Counted from the first letter of the stretch, positions 29,331 through 39,069 are shown. The stretch is DNA of 64,000 nucleotides from Amorphus orientalis (GCF_030814015.1 NZ_JAUSUL010000002.1:992001-1056000), one strand, 5' to 3'. Notes: generated from the sequence alone by a model not told the origin. Translations and numbers: made by a program.

Positions 29331-30632
29331 CTAGCGGAGAGCCAGGCCCTCGGCGCCGTCGCGATCGTAGATGTCCTGGCGGAAATGGACCACGCCGTCC
29401 GCCGTCGCCCAGGCGGTGATGTAGCTGAAATAGATCGCGGTCTGGGTCTTCACCGGCACGTCGAGCTGTTCGCCGGAGCGAATCGTCTCGTCCACCTGGG
29501 CCCGGGTCCAGTCGTTGCCTTCCAGAAGCCAGGTGATCAGTTCGCGCACGTTCTGCACACGGACGCAGCCGGACGAATGGAAGCGGAAGTCCTGACCGAA
29601 CAGGTTCTTCGCCGGCGTGTCGTGCAGATAGACCTGATGCTGGTTGTGGAAGTTGATCTTCACGGTTCCGAGCGAGTTCCCCTCACCCGGCTCCTGCCGG
29701 AACATGTACTGGGCGGCCTCGTCGGTGTTCCAGTCGATCTCGGTCGGCATCAGCTCTTCGTCGGTGTTGCCCCACCGGTAGATCTTGATCTTGTTCCGGG
29801 TCAGATACTCCGGATCCTCCTTCATCTTGGGGATCAGGTCCTTCTTGATGATGGAGACCGGAACGGTCCAGTACGGATTGAAATTGATCTCGTGGATCTT
29901 GCTCGACAGCACGGGCGACGGACGGTCGACCTTGCCGACCACGCCAGTATGGCGCGAACGCACGCGGCCGTCCTCGACCGCCTCGATCTCGGCCGCCGGG
30001 ATGTTCACCATCACGTAGCGGTCGCCGAGATAGCCGGACATGGAGCGCACCCGGACCAGATTGGTCTCGAGCTGGCGCAGGCGCACCTGGGCAGGAACGT
30101 TCAGCGCGTTCAGGGTCGCCTGATCCACCACGCCGTCCGGGTTCAGGCCGTGGCGCAGCTGAAAGCGCCGCACCGCCGCGTCCACGTACGAATCGAATGT
30201 CTGCGCCGACCCTGCCGTCTGGCTCAGATCGCCGGAAATCATCAGGCGCTGCCGCAGGACCTGGACCTTGGCGTTCTTGACGCCGAGACGAAGCGTCGGT
30301 TCACCGGGCGGCACCTGGGGCCAGCCGCCCTGGGCCACGATCTGGCCGTAGCGCTGGATCGCCTGCTCGATATAGCTGGCGGTTTCCGGAGAGAGCGTCG
30401 GCGACGACGACTTCACCGCGTTCACCGCGGGCAGCGTCGCATCGAACTTGTCGGCCCACTCGGCGCGCACCTTGTAGTTCTGGAGCGCCTGCAGCGGGGT
30501 CGACCCCTGGGCCGCAGCCTCCTGCACCGGCCCGGCGACCATGAGGCCCACGAGAACGGCGGCGCCCACGGCAAGACGCCGTGCGCCGGCGAAGGCTCCT
30601 GATCCACCCGCGAATACCGCGCGTAGGGTCAT
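29331..30632 (-). CDS. L,D-transpeptidase with peptidoglycan-binding domain (candidate LdtR target)
   Basis: The 433-residue exported protein makes 3-3 or protein-to-peptidoglycan crosslinks. A signal peptide (about 1-41, ending EAAAQ) leads into a helical region, a peptidoglycan-binding repeat (about 115-180) and a YkuD catalytic domain (about 203-375) with HSSGCVRV holding the catalytic Cys356. This is the LdtD/YcbB-like arrangement. ATG 30632 is preferred over GTG 30641 because GGAG sits eight bases before it. The nearby ldtR homologue (31622) controls such a gene in Liberibacter and Sinorhizobium, which suggests regulation here. Confidence 0.9.
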   Translation of the reverse strand: MTLRAVFAGGSGAFAGARRLAVGAAVLVGLMVAGPVQEAAAQGSTPLQALQNYKVRAEWADKFDATLPAVNAVKSSSPTLSPETASYIEQAIQRYGQIVAQGGWPQVPPGEPTLRLGVKNAKVQVLRQRLMISGDLSQTAGSAQTFDSYVDAAVRRFQLRHGLNPDGVVDQATLNALNVPAQVRLRQLETNLVRVRSMSGYLGDRYVMVNIPAAEIEAVEDGRVRSRHTGVVGKVDRPSPVLSSKIHEINFNPYWTVPVSIIKKDLIPKMKEDPEYLTRNKIKIYRWGNTDEELMPTEIDWNTDEAAQYMFRQEPGEGNSLGTVKINFHNQHQVYLHDTPAKNLFGQDFRFHSSGCVRVQNVRELITWLLEGNDWTRAQVDETIRSGEQLDVPVKTQTAIYFSYITAWATADGVVHFRQDIYDRDGAEGLALR

Positions 30633-30804
30633 CTTAGACACTCCAAATGCAACAGCCGAACGTGGCCATATCTACCTGAAGAGGTACCACGGACGAGGTT
30701 AACAAACAACGAGCCGCCCAGGTCGCTGCCGGCACAAAACGCCATCACGAATGGGTGAAAACTTCAGCAGACGAGCGCAGCTCTTCTAACGCGCGGGAGA
30801 TGAC

Positions 30805-31617
30805 ATGGCCGCCTCGCAGCCCCTGGCACTGGCCGTCACGTTTTTGATTACCCTGCTGATGTTCACGTTGATGTGGCGAATTCATGTCGGCAAGGAAGAC
30901 GCCGGCGTGGTCGACTATTACTGGGGCTCAGGCTTCGCAGTCATCGCTTTCGCGGAGCTTGCCCTGGCGGGCGCTGCCAGCCCCGCCGCCCTTGCCATCG
31001 CCGGCGCCGTCGTCCTGTGGGCAGCCCGTCTGACGCTGCATCTGGCGCAGCGCGACAACAGAAGCCACGGGGAGGATCCGCGCTATCGCCGGATGCGGGA
31101 GACGGTCGGACCGTCCTTCTGGTGGCGCAGCCTGTTCACGGTCTTCCTGCTGCAGGGCGTGCTGCAATGGCTGATTGCCGCCCCCGTCCACGCCGCACTG
31201 CTCTTTCCGGCCGAGGCGGCCGAAACCGCCCTGGTGGTGGCCGGTCTGTGCCTCTTCGCCGTCGGTCTTGCCATCGAATGGATCGCGGACCGGCAACTCG
31301 CTCGCCATCGGGCAGACTCGGAGATCGCCCGCACCACGCTGGCGTCCGGCCTGTGGGCCTGGAGCCGCCATCCGAACTATTTCGGTGAAGCCGTCCTCTG
31401 GTTCGGACTGGCGATCGCCGCCTACGGCGTGTCCGGCGCGCTCTGGGCCTTCGCCGGACCGGTCCTGCTGACGCTGGTCATGGTGACGGTTTCGGCGCCC
31501 CTGACCGAGCGCCATCTGCTCGACGCGCGGCCCGACTACGCCGCCTACAGGGCGCGGACCTCGGCCTTCGTGCCGTGGCCGCAACGCTCGAATCGGGCGA
31601 AAACCGTCAGATTGTAG
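30805..31617 (+). CDS. DUF1295 membrane protein (steroid-reductase-like)
   Basis: The 270-residue protein has six or seven hydrophobic helices. The DUF1295 signature is clear: DYYWGSGF near residue 40, RNNRSHGEDPRYRRMRE-type loop (DNRSHGEDPRYRRMRE near 84-99), and the C-terminal WSRHPNYFGE and ERHLLDARPDYAAYR blocks shared with isoprenylcysteine methyltransferase/steroid 5-alpha-reductase folds. A good GGGAGA site precedes ATG 30805. Reaction and substrate are not known. It is convergent with ldtR, with only four bases between stop codons, and divergent from the L,D-transpeptidase. Confidence 0.85.
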   Translation: MAASQPLALAVTFLITLLMFTLMWRIHVGKEDAGVVDYYWGSGFAVIAFAELALAGAASPAALAIAGAVVLWAARLTLHLAQRDNRSHGEDPRYRRMRETVGPSFWWRSLFTVFLLQGVLQWLIAAPVHAALLFPAEAAETALVVAGLCLFAVGLAIEWIADRQLARHRADSEIARTTLASGLWAWSRHPNYFGEAVLWFGLAIAAYGVSGALWAFAGPVLLTLVMVTVSAPLTERHLLDARPDYAAYRARTSAFVPWPQRSNRAKTVRL

Positions 31618-31621
31618 GGGA

Positions 31622-32131
31622 TTAGAGCCGGTAGAGTATCTGATCCTGCCAGAAGCGGTCGAGCCGCTGCAGGTTCTGGGTCATCGACTGGAGGTCGTTG
31701 GGATCGATGGCGCTGACGGCGGTCATGGTGCGCACGTGGCGATCGAAGAGAGCCTCGACGACGGCGGCGATCTCCTGCCCTTCGTCGGTCAGGGTCAGCC
31801 GTACCGTGCGCTTGTCGGACTCGGATCGTTCCTGACGGACCAGCCCCTGCTCGACCAGCTTCTTGACGTTGTAGGAGACGTTCGAGCCGAGATAGTAGCC
31901 GCGCGTCTTGAGTTCGCTCGCCGTCACCGCGCTGTCGCCGATATAGTAGATCAGCACCGCCTGGACGTTGGAGACGTCGGTGCGGCCGAGCCGGTCGAAC
32001 TCGTCCTTCACGACGTCGAGGAAGCGGCGGTGAACCCGTTCGACGAGCTTCACGGCTTCGAGATAGACCGGCTTCAGGTCATCGATGGTGAGCGCGGCCG
32101 GCCGGGCCGGGGCGCCGATGTGCATGGTCAT
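31622..32131 (-). CDS. ldtR: MarR-type winged-helix regulator LdtR
   Basis: The 169-residue protein matches LdtR of Hyphomicrobiales: an N-terminal dimer helix (LEAVKLVERVHRRFLDVVKD), then SNVQAVLIYYIGDSAVTASE, recognition helix YYLGSNVSYNVKKLVEQGLV, and wing RSESDKRTVRLTLTDEG. LdtR was described in Liberibacter asiaticus as an activator of an L,D-transpeptidase gene and of osmotic tolerance. ATG 32131 is chosen because AGGAGG is eight bases upstream. It lies 990 bases from an L,D-transpeptidase gene. A near-palindrome at 32202-32219 in its upstream gap is a candidate operator. Confidence 0.88.
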   Translation of the reverse strand: MTMHIGAPARPAALTIDDLKPVYLEAVKLVERVHRRFLDVVKDEFDRLGRTDVSNVQAVLIYYIGDSAVTASELKTRGYYLGSNVSYNVKKLVEQGLVRQERSESDKRTVRLTLTDEGQEIAAVVEALFDRHVRTMTAVSAIDPNDLQSMTQNLQRLDRFWQDQILYRL

Positions 32132-32201
32132 GTCTGAGCCTCCTGACGGGCCGCACTGTCTTGTTCTGCGTGCGTGCCGTGGGGCCACCCTCGCGTCTCG
32201 C

Positions 32202-32219
32202 CTTAAAGGCCTCCTTAAG
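32202..32219. promoter_or_regulatory. inverted repeat upstream of ldtR, possible operator
   Basis: CTTAA (32202-32206) and TTAAG (32215-32219) are inverted around an AGGCCT-containing centre, standing out in GC-rich DNA. It is 71 bases before the ldtR start and about 57 bases before the EcfG-type promoter of the divergent small gene. Whether LdtR or another factor binds it is unknown. Confidence 0.35.
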
Positions 32220-32275
32220 AGACAGGATGAACGCTTGGTGAATCGCGGAGCTGTTGCATTTCTGCCGCGCGCTCC

Positions 32276-32301
32276 GGAACCAGGACCGTCCGCAAGCCGT
32301 T
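32276..32301 (+). promoter_or_regulatory. EcfG-type (general stress response) promoter
   Basis: GGAAC (32276-32280), exactly 17 bases, then CGTT (32298-32301) matches the alphaproteobacterial EcfG sigma-factor consensus GGAAC-N16/17-CGTT without mismatch. The predicted start site is about 38 bases before the small ORF at 32346. Confidence 0.65.
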
Positions 32302-32345
32302 CCGAAGGCACGCGAAAACGCCGAAACCTCAAGGTCGAGGAAAAG

Positions 32346-32558
32346 ATGAGCGGACACTCCAAGCATCCGAAACGGCCGACCCCTCCGGATCGGGACCTGA
32401 ACCAGGATCCTGGCATCGGGCGCTCCAAGGGCGCCGACATGGGCAAGGCGGATCCGGAAGACATCGAAGGCGACAACACGTTCGAAGGCGACGTGGAGAA
32501 CGACCCGAACCGGATCGGAAAGGTCGATCCCGAACGCATCGGACGCCGTAACAAGTAG
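32346..32558 (+). CDS. small hydrophilic protein of unknown function, probably stress-induced
   Basis: The 70-residue product has no hydrophobic segment, no Cys and many charged residues, and looks intrinsically disordered. It carries an imperfect internal repeat, KADPEDIEGDN and KVDPERIGRRN. I do not recognise a named family. Support for it being real comes from a perfect EcfG-type promoter 45 bases upstream, a GAGGAAAAG ribosome site before ATG 32346, and compact spacing to the next gene (54 bases). Small hydrophilic proteins are common members of general-stress regulons in this group; function here is unknown. Confidence 0.7.
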   Translation: MSGHSKHPKRPTPPDRDLNQDPGIGRSKGADMGKADPEDIEGDNTFEGDVENDPNRIGKVDPERIGRRNK

Positions 32559-32612
32559 GTCGTCGACATCGACTAAGCTCCCCTTGCAACGAAAAGGAAG
32601 GAAGCCCCCGCA

Positions 32613-33320
32613 ATGACGCCTCTGACCAGCCTCAGGACAACCGGCCTCGCCGCGCTGCTCCTCGTCCCGCTCGCGGTTCCCGCCAGCGCCCAGTCGAGCT
32701 GCGGCGCGGAAGCCACCGTGCGCACCGGCGAGACCCTCGCCGACCTGGCCGCGCGCTGCGACGTGACGATGGCCGAGATCAACGATGCCAACCCCGGCCT
32801 GACGGCGGAGGACGCCGCCCCCGGCACCGTCGTGAACCTGCCCGCGACCCTCGGCGGTGGCGGCTGGATGGATCGCGCCCGGGGCGCGCTCGACCGTGCC
32901 GGCGAGGAGATCCAGGGTGCGGCGGAACGCGCCGGCCAGTCCGTGCAGGACTATCTGGACGAGAATCCCGAGCTGAAGAGCGACCTGCAGAGCTTCGGTT
33001 CGCGGGTCGGCCTGCCCGGCGTCGAGGCGCCCGCGGCGGCCGGACCCAACATGCTCGTCGATCCGGCAACGGTTGCCGCGGACGGCACGGTCACGATCAG
33101 CGCATCCGGCCTCCCTGGCCAGACCGAGGTCGAGATCGGCGCGGGTCCGCCGGAGGCCGAGTACAAGGTGATCCAGACGGCGACCACCGACAGCGACGGA
33201 ACGCTGAGCGAGACCGTCACTCTGCCCTCCTGGGCGAGCGCCGACGACAGCGTCGTCTTCGTGCTCGAGACGCCGCGGTTCCGGCTGACTTCCGACCCGG
33301 TCACGGTCGAGAAGCCGTAG
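32613..33320 (+). CDS. secreted LysM-domain protein
   Basis: The 235-residue product opens with a signal peptide ending PASAQ near residue 27. A LysM domain follows (about 33-76: VRTGETLADLAARCDVTMAE, INDANPGL, GTVVNLP), which binds peptidoglycan. A glycine-rich linker and amphipathic helix (85-120) lead to a beta-rich C-terminal domain (about 150-235) that looks like an immunoglobulin-type fold. AAGGAAGGA precedes ATG 32613. It belongs to the local envelope group with LdtR and the CAP-domain lipoprotein; enzymatic activity is not evident. Confidence 0.8.
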   Translation: MTPLTSLRTTGLAALLLVPLAVPASAQSSCGAEATVRTGETLADLAARCDVTMAEINDANPGLTAEDAAPGTVVNLPATLGGGGWMDRARGALDRAGEEIQGAAERAGQSVQDYLDENPELKSDLQSFGSRVGLPGVEAPAAAGPNMLVDPATVAADGTVTISASGLPGQTEVEIGAGPPEAEYKVIQTATTDSDGTLSETVTLPSWASADDSVVFVLETPRFRLTSDPVTVEKP

Positions 33321-33363
33321 CAACGGCCTTGCGATCGGCGTGAAGCTGCGGCGAGATCCCCCG

Positions 33364-33930
33364 ATGGTTCACACGCCGATTCGCATCAGAGCGCGCAAAA
33401 CGGCCCGGTTCGCATGTGCGGCCGGGCTCGCGCTTCTTGTGGCCGCCTGCGGGTCGTTCGACATCGCCGGCGGCTCCAATCTCCCGGCCCTGCGCCAGCA
33501 GAGCCTGGCCCTCGTGAACGACGCGCGTGCCCGGGAAGGTCTGCCACCGCTCACCCTGGACCCTGCCCTCAACAGGGCCGCCCAGGCTCATGCCAACGAC
33601 ATGCGCCGGCGCAACTACTACGCCCACACCTCTCTTCTGGGCCTCGGACCGCCCGAGCGCTACGCCAAGGCCGGCGGCTCTCCGCTCGGCCATTTCGCCG
33701 AGAACATCGCGCGCTGCTTCCGCTGTGCCGTTCCGGCCGACGCGGCATCCGTGCGGCAGCTCCACGAACAGTGGATGAACAGCCCGAGCCACCGGGCCCA
33801 CATCCTGAAGCCGGAAGTGACCCGCTACGGCTTCGGCCTCGCCGAAACCGAGAATGGCAAGCACTACGCCGTGGAGGACTTCTACGGACCGGTGCGACCG
33901 GAGGACTACCGGCGCGCCCCGGGTCTTTAG
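33364..33930 (+). CDS. CAP (SCP/PR1-like) domain lipoprotein
   Basis: The 188-residue product has a lipobox LVAAC with acceptor Cys29. The CAP domain (about 50-175) shows VNDAREGLPPL-type start (VNDARAREGLPPLTLDP), AAQAHANDMRRRNYYAHTSL with the first His, FAENIA with Glu, and NSPSHRAHIL with the second His. ATG 33364 is preferred over an upstream GTG because it gives a normal signal peptide. CAP proteins in Gram-negative bacteria are poorly understood; this one should face the periplasm from the outer membrane. It follows the LysM gene by 43 bases. Confidence 0.85.
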   Translation: MVHTPIRIRARKTARFACAAGLALLVAACGSFDIAGGSNLPALRQQSLALVNDARAREGLPPLTLDPALNRAAQAHANDMRRRNYYAHTSLLGLGPPERYAKAGGSPLGHFAENIARCFRCAVPADAASVRQLHEQWMNSPSHRAHILKPEVTRYGFGLAETENGKHYAVEDFYGPVRPEDYRRAPGL

Positions 33931-33946
33931 ATCGGCAGCCCTCGGG

Positions 33947-34855
33947 CTACGAGCCCGCTTCGTCCGACTTGTTGCCGCGCAGGAACTCGATCACCGCAGA
34001 GAAATCGCGGGCGGCAAGCCCCTCGTTGGCCAGCAGGGTGTAGATCTGCTGCGCCCCGGCCCCAAGCGGTGTGGCGGTACCCGTGGTCCGCGCCGCATCC
34101 TGGGCGAGGTTCAGGTCCTTGAGCATCATCGCGCCGGTGAAGCCCGGCGCGTAATCGCGGTTGGCCGGAGATGTCGGCACCGGGCCCGGCACCGGGCAGT
34201 AGGTGGTCAGCGACCAGCACTGCCCCGACGCCTTCGACGAGATGTCGAACAGCGCCTGCCGGTCGAGCCCGAGCTGGTCGGCCAGGTTGAAGGCCTCCGA
34301 GACCGCGATCATCGAGATGCCGAGCACCATGTTGTTGCAGATCTTCGCGGCCTGGCCATTGCCCGGCCCGCCGGCATGGACCACCGTTTTGCCCATGGCG
34401 TCCAGGATCGGCTTGGCCCGCTCGAACGCCGGCTCCGGTCCGCCGACCATGAAGGTGAGCGTCCCCGCCTCCGCGCCGCCGACGCCGCCGGAGACCGGCG
34501 CGTCGATCATGAACAGGCCGGCCTGCTCCGCCTCCGCCGCCACTGTGCGGGACGTCTGCACGTCGATGGTGGAGCAGTCAATGAGCAGCGTTTCCGGCCG
34601 GGCCAGCGCGATCACACCCTCTCCGCCCATATAGACCGAGCGAACGTGGCTTCCGGCCGGTAGCATCGTGATCACGATCTCCGCCTCGCCCATCAGCTCG
34701 ATCAGCGATCCGGCCGCGCGCCCGCCCGCATCGGCAAGCCGGGCCTTCGCCCCGTCGTCGAGGTCCAGGCCGGTGACGGTGTGGCCCGCCTTCACCAGGT
34801 TCGCGGCCATCGGGCCGCCCATGTTGCCGAGCCCGACAAATCCGATTTTCGCCAT
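33947..34855 (-). CDS. mmsB: 3-hydroxyisobutyrate dehydrogenase family enzyme
   Basis: The 302-residue protein has an N-terminal NAD-binding fold GFVGLGNMGGPMAANLVKAG (4-23) and the HIBADH signature blocks FMIDAPVSGGVGGAEAGTL near 114-132 and the catalytic-lysine segment GPGNGQAAKICNNMVLGI. It oxidises 3-hydroxyisobutyrate to methylmalonate semialdehyde in valine breakdown. The HIBCH-type gene about 540 bases away on the same strand supplies its substrate. A small membrane protein gene lies between them. Confidence 0.88.
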   Translation of the reverse strand: MAKIGFVGLGNMGGPMAANLVKAGHTVTGLDLDDGAKARLADAGGRAAGSLIELMGEAEIVITMLPAGSHVRSVYMGGEGVIALARPETLLIDCSTIDVQTSRTVAAEAEQAGLFMIDAPVSGGVGGAEAGTLTFMVGGPEPAFERAKPILDAMGKTVVHAGGPGNGQAAKICNNMVLGISMIAVSEAFNLADQLGLDRQALFDISSKASGQCWSLTTYCPVPGPVPTSPANRDYAPGFTGAMMLKDLNLAQDAARTTGTATPLGAGAQQIYTLLANEGLAARDFSAVIEFLRGNKSDEAGS

Positions 34856-34941
34856 TCAGCTTCCTCCCTCGTCGTCCTGTCCGGTCCCGGGTTGCGCCCG
34901 GTGGTGCGCCGACTGCTCCGGCGTGCCGGCAAGGCAGGCGA

Positions 34942-35355
34942 TCACTTCGATTCCTCGCGCTCCATCAGGAACACCAGTCCGAGATAGGCGAGCACCGTCA
35001 GGACGTTGCCGATCACCGCCGGCGTGTTGCTGCCGAACATGTCGGTCATCACCGTATGAAAGATGATCTGGCTCGCTGCCGCCAGCAGCCACAGGACCGT
35101 GCCCCAGGACACCGTCAGCCAGAGCCCGACGCCCGCCACGAGGCTGAGCACGGCGAAATAGACCGCCGCGACCTGGATCTCGACGGGCAGCTCCCAGAAC
35201 CAGATCCCACCGAACTGCGCGATGCCGATGATGCGGGCCCAGATGACGACACCCGCCAGCAGCCAGAGCACCGACAGGACCCGCATGTAGACGGTCATGA
35301 CGGTGCGCCAGCTGAACTTTCGCGAATCGACCTTCAGGGCCTCGATATCGATCAT
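34942..35355 (-). CDS. small membrane protein, DUF6163-like
   Basis: The 137-residue protein has four predicted helices (about residues 24-45, 58-78, 83-103, 113-131) and a short charged N-terminal tail, ending EREESK. Its layout and Hyphomicrobiales context are like those of DUF6163 proteins, but I am not sure of that assignment. It lies between mmsB and the HIBCH gene on the same strand (86 and 37 bases apart). No function is known. Confidence 0.65.
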   Translation of the reverse strand: MIDIEALKVDSRKFSWRTVMTVYMRVLSVLWLLAGVVIWARIIGIAQFGGIWFWELPVEIQVAAVYFAVLSLVAGVGLWLTVSWGTVLWLLAAASQIIFHTVMTDMFGSNTPAVIGNVLTVLAYLGLVFLMEREESK

Positions 35356-35392
35356 GACGGCACTTTCAGAAATGGACGCGGCGTCCGGTTGG

Positions 35393-36427
35393 TCAGTCCA
35401 ACGTCAGGTCGTCCCCGTCCAGCGGATCGAAATGGGCGGCGATTGCCGCAGGATCGAGATCTTCCACCCGGGCGGGCCGCCAGTCGGGCGATCCGTCCTT
35501 GTCGATCAGCAGCGCCCGGACCCCTTCGTAGAAGTCGTGCCCCTTCAGGATGCGGCTCAGGATCCGGTACTCCATCACCATGCATTCCTCGAATGAGAGG
35601 TCGGCGGCCTCCGCGATCTCCCGGAAGGCCAGCGCCAGCGACGTGGGAGAGCGCGACCGCAGCGTCTCGGCCGTTTCCCGCGCCCAGTCGCTTTCGGAGA
35701 CTGCTTCCAGACCGGCGATGATGTCTGTCACGCTTTCCGCGGCGTAGGCACGGTCGATATCGGCCTGCCGGTCGGCAAGCGCGGACGGTCCCGTCTCGGC
35801 GACCGCGTCTGTCAGCGTGGGTTCCAGTTCGGCGCCGCCCAGGAGTGCCTCGACGAGGCCCGGAATGGCCTCGGAGGCAACCGGGTGCGTCACCAGCCCG
35901 GCCCAGACGCTGTCGGCGAGGTCGAGTCGGCCGGCCGTCAGGCCCGCGTGAAGGCCGGTCAGGCCGGGCATGCGCGAGAGCACGAACGATCCGCCCACGT
36001 CCGGAAAGAAGCCGATCCCGGTCTCCGGCATGGCAAAGACGAGCTTCTCGCTGGCGACCCGATGCGAGCCGTGGGCGGACAGGCCGACGCCGCCGCCCAT
36101 GCAGATGCCGTCGATCAGGGCGACATAGGGTTTCGGGTAGCGCTTGATCAGGGCGTTCAGCCGGTATTCGTCGCGAAAGAAGCTGCGCGCGGCCGCGTAG
36201 TCCTGCCGGCCGAGTTCCCAGATCCGGCGGATGTCGCCGCCGGCGCAGAAGGCCTTGCCCTCGGCGGTGACGAGCACCTGCAGCAGGTCGGGATCGTTCG
36301 CCCATTCCGAAAGTTTGGCGTAGAGCGACAGGATCATGTCGTGGCTGAGCGCGTTGAGCGCCTTCGGTCGATCCAGGATCACCAGGCCGCTGTGGCCGTG
36401 CCGTTCGAACCGGATGTCTTCGCTCAT
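35393..36427 (-). CDS. 3-hydroxyisobutyryl-CoA hydrolase (crotonase family)
   Basis: The 344-residue enzyme is crotonase-fold with the longer C-terminal part typical of HIBCH. Motifs: KAFCAGGDIRRIWELGR (57-74 region) and GICMGGGVGLSAHGSHRVAS, then FAMPETGIGFFPDVGGSF with the catalytic Glu, and LSFEECMVMEYRI near the end. It hydrolyses 3-hydroxyisobutyryl-CoA in valine degradation. MmsB downstream on the same strand acts on the product. The start ATG 36427 gives standard length. Confidence 0.9.
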   Translation of the reverse strand: MSEDIRFERHGHSGLVILDRPKALNALSHDMILSLYAKLSEWANDPDLLQVLVTAEGKAFCAGGDIRRIWELGRQDYAAARSFFRDEYRLNALIKRYPKPYVALIDGICMGGGVGLSAHGSHRVASEKLVFAMPETGIGFFPDVGGSFVLSRMPGLTGLHAGLTAGRLDLADSVWAGLVTHPVASEAIPGLVEALLGGAELEPTLTDAVAETGPSALADRQADIDRAYAAESVTDIIAGLEAVSESDWARETAETLRSRSPTSLALAFREIAEAADLSFEECMVMEYRILSRILKGHDFYEGVRALLIDKDGSPDWRPARVEDLDPAAIAAHFDPLDGDDLTLD

Positions 36428-36612
36428 GCTGCTCTCATGCCCCGCCTAAAGCGCCGATCTCCCTACCGCGATTTGGGCATGCTTGGCAAAGCGCTTGATG
36501 CGCGGGACGCTCGGCCGCGGCGGCATCAGTTTCACGGGATCGTCGAATGGACTAGCTTGGAGCCGGATTTCCCCGAACCCGGTCCGACCGGACCCCAGAC
36601 GAGTTTGCTTGA

Positions 36613-37650
<1,038 letters not shown>

Positions 37651-37678
37651 CCACGGGATCCGGACCGGGAGGGCGATC

Positions 37679-38935
37679 GTGACCGACACCTTGACGCAGA
37701 CGGCGCTTCCGCCCCTCCCCGATCTCGACGCCATCCGGGAAGCGGCGGCCGAAATCGACGGCCAGGTGGTCCGCACGCCCTGCCTGCCGGCGCCGAAGCT
37801 CTCCCAGCTCGTCGGCGCCGAGATCTACGTCAAGTACGAGAACATGCAGGTCACCAACTCCTTCAAGGACCGCGGCGCGCTGGTGCGTCTGCTGCGGCTC
37901 AGCGAGGAGGAGCGTCGCAGGGGCGTGATCGCCATGTCCGCCGGTAACCATGCCCAGGCGGTCGCCTACCATTCCAGCCGGCTCGGCATCCCCGCCACCA
38001 TCGTGATGCCGGAGACCACCCCGTTCGTGAAGGTGCAGGCCACCCAGGCCCGCGGCGCACGCGTGGTGCTCAGCGGTGAGACGCTGGCGGAGTCCCAGAT
38101 CGAATGCGAACGCCTGCGCGCCGAACAGGATCTGACCCTGATCCATCCCTATGACGATCCGGACGTCATCCGCGGGCAGGGCACCATCGCCCTGGAAATG
38201 CTGGAGCAGGCGCCGGACCTGGACATGCTCGTGGTGCCCATCGGCGGCGGCGGGCTGATCTCCGGCATCGCCATTGCCGCGAAGGCACTCCGGCCCGACA
38301 TCACGATCGTCGGCACGGAGGCAGCCCTCTACCCGTCCATGTGGGGGATGCTGCGCGGCGAAAGCCCCACCTGCGGCGGCAACACGCTCGCCGAAGGCAT
38401 CGCCGTCAAGAATGTCGGCAAGCTGACCTATGCGGCGGTCCGCGCGCTTGTCGACGACATCATGCTGGTCGACGAACCCTCGCTGGAGCGCGCGGTCAAC
38501 GCCTACCTCACCCTGCAGAAGACGATGGCCGAGGGCGCCGGCGCCGCCGGCCTCGCCGCCGTCATGATGGCGCCGGAACGCTTCGCCGGCCGCAAGGTCG
38601 GCCTCGTCCTGTGCGGCGGCAACATCGATGCGCGCATCCTCGCCTCCATCATGGTGAGGGAGCTGGCGCGCGGCGAACGGATCGTGGCCCTGCGGGTCGT
38701 GATCCAGGACCGGCCGGGCGTTCTCGGCGAACTGGCGTGCACCATCGGCCGGCTCGGCGGCAACATCCTCGAGGTGTCCCACCACCGGCTGTTTCTCAAC
38801 GTGCCGGCCAAGGGAACCTCGGTCGATTTCACCATCGAGATCCGCGACGCGGCCCATGCCGCCGAGCTGATCACGGCCATCGAGGGGCTGGGCTTTTCCG
38901 TCACCCGCCTGGAGGCGGCCGAATCCCATTTCTGA
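37679..38935 (+). CDS. ilvA: threonine ammonia-lyase (threonine dehydratase)
   Basis: The 418-residue PLP enzyme deaminates threonine to 2-oxobutyrate. The PLP lysine is Lys63 in TNSFKDRGAL; the phosphate loop is VPIGGGGLISG. Residues about 340-412 form one ACT domain (RVVIQDRPGVLGELACTIGR). With a single ACT domain it resembles catabolic/biosynthetic TdcB-like enzymes rather than the two-ACT E. coli IlvA. It starts with GTG 37679 after GGGAGGG, 28 bases after hemB, so it may be co-transcribed with hemB. Confidence 0.9.
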   Translation: MTDTLTQTALPPLPDLDAIREAAAEIDGQVVRTPCLPAPKLSQLVGAEIYVKYENMQVTNSFKDRGALVRLLRLSEEERRRGVIAMSAGNHAQAVAYHSSRLGIPATIVMPETTPFVKVQATQARGARVVLSGETLAESQIECERLRAEQDLTLIHPYDDPDVIRGQGTIALEMLEQAPDLDMLVVPIGGGGLISGIAIAAKALRPDITIVGTEAALYPSMWGMLRGESPTCGGNTLAEGIAVKNVGKLTYAAVRALVDDIMLVDEPSLERAVNAYLTLQKTMAEGAGAAGLAAVMMAPERFAGRKVGLVLCGGNIDARILASIMVRELARGERIVALRVVIQDRPGVLGELACTIGRLGGNILEVSHHRLFLNVPAKGTSVDFTIEIRDAAHAAELITAIEGLGFSVTRLEAAESHF

Positions 38936-39069
38936 GGCCGCTGCGGCCGCGCCGCGCCCGGTTCTTTTGACATTCGGCGCCGCAATGCACATCTGCTGAG
39001 TGCTGCGTTCGCGGCGACCGGACCCCGGCCGGCTGCGGACGAATGGCGATTTTTCTGGAGGATTTCGCG

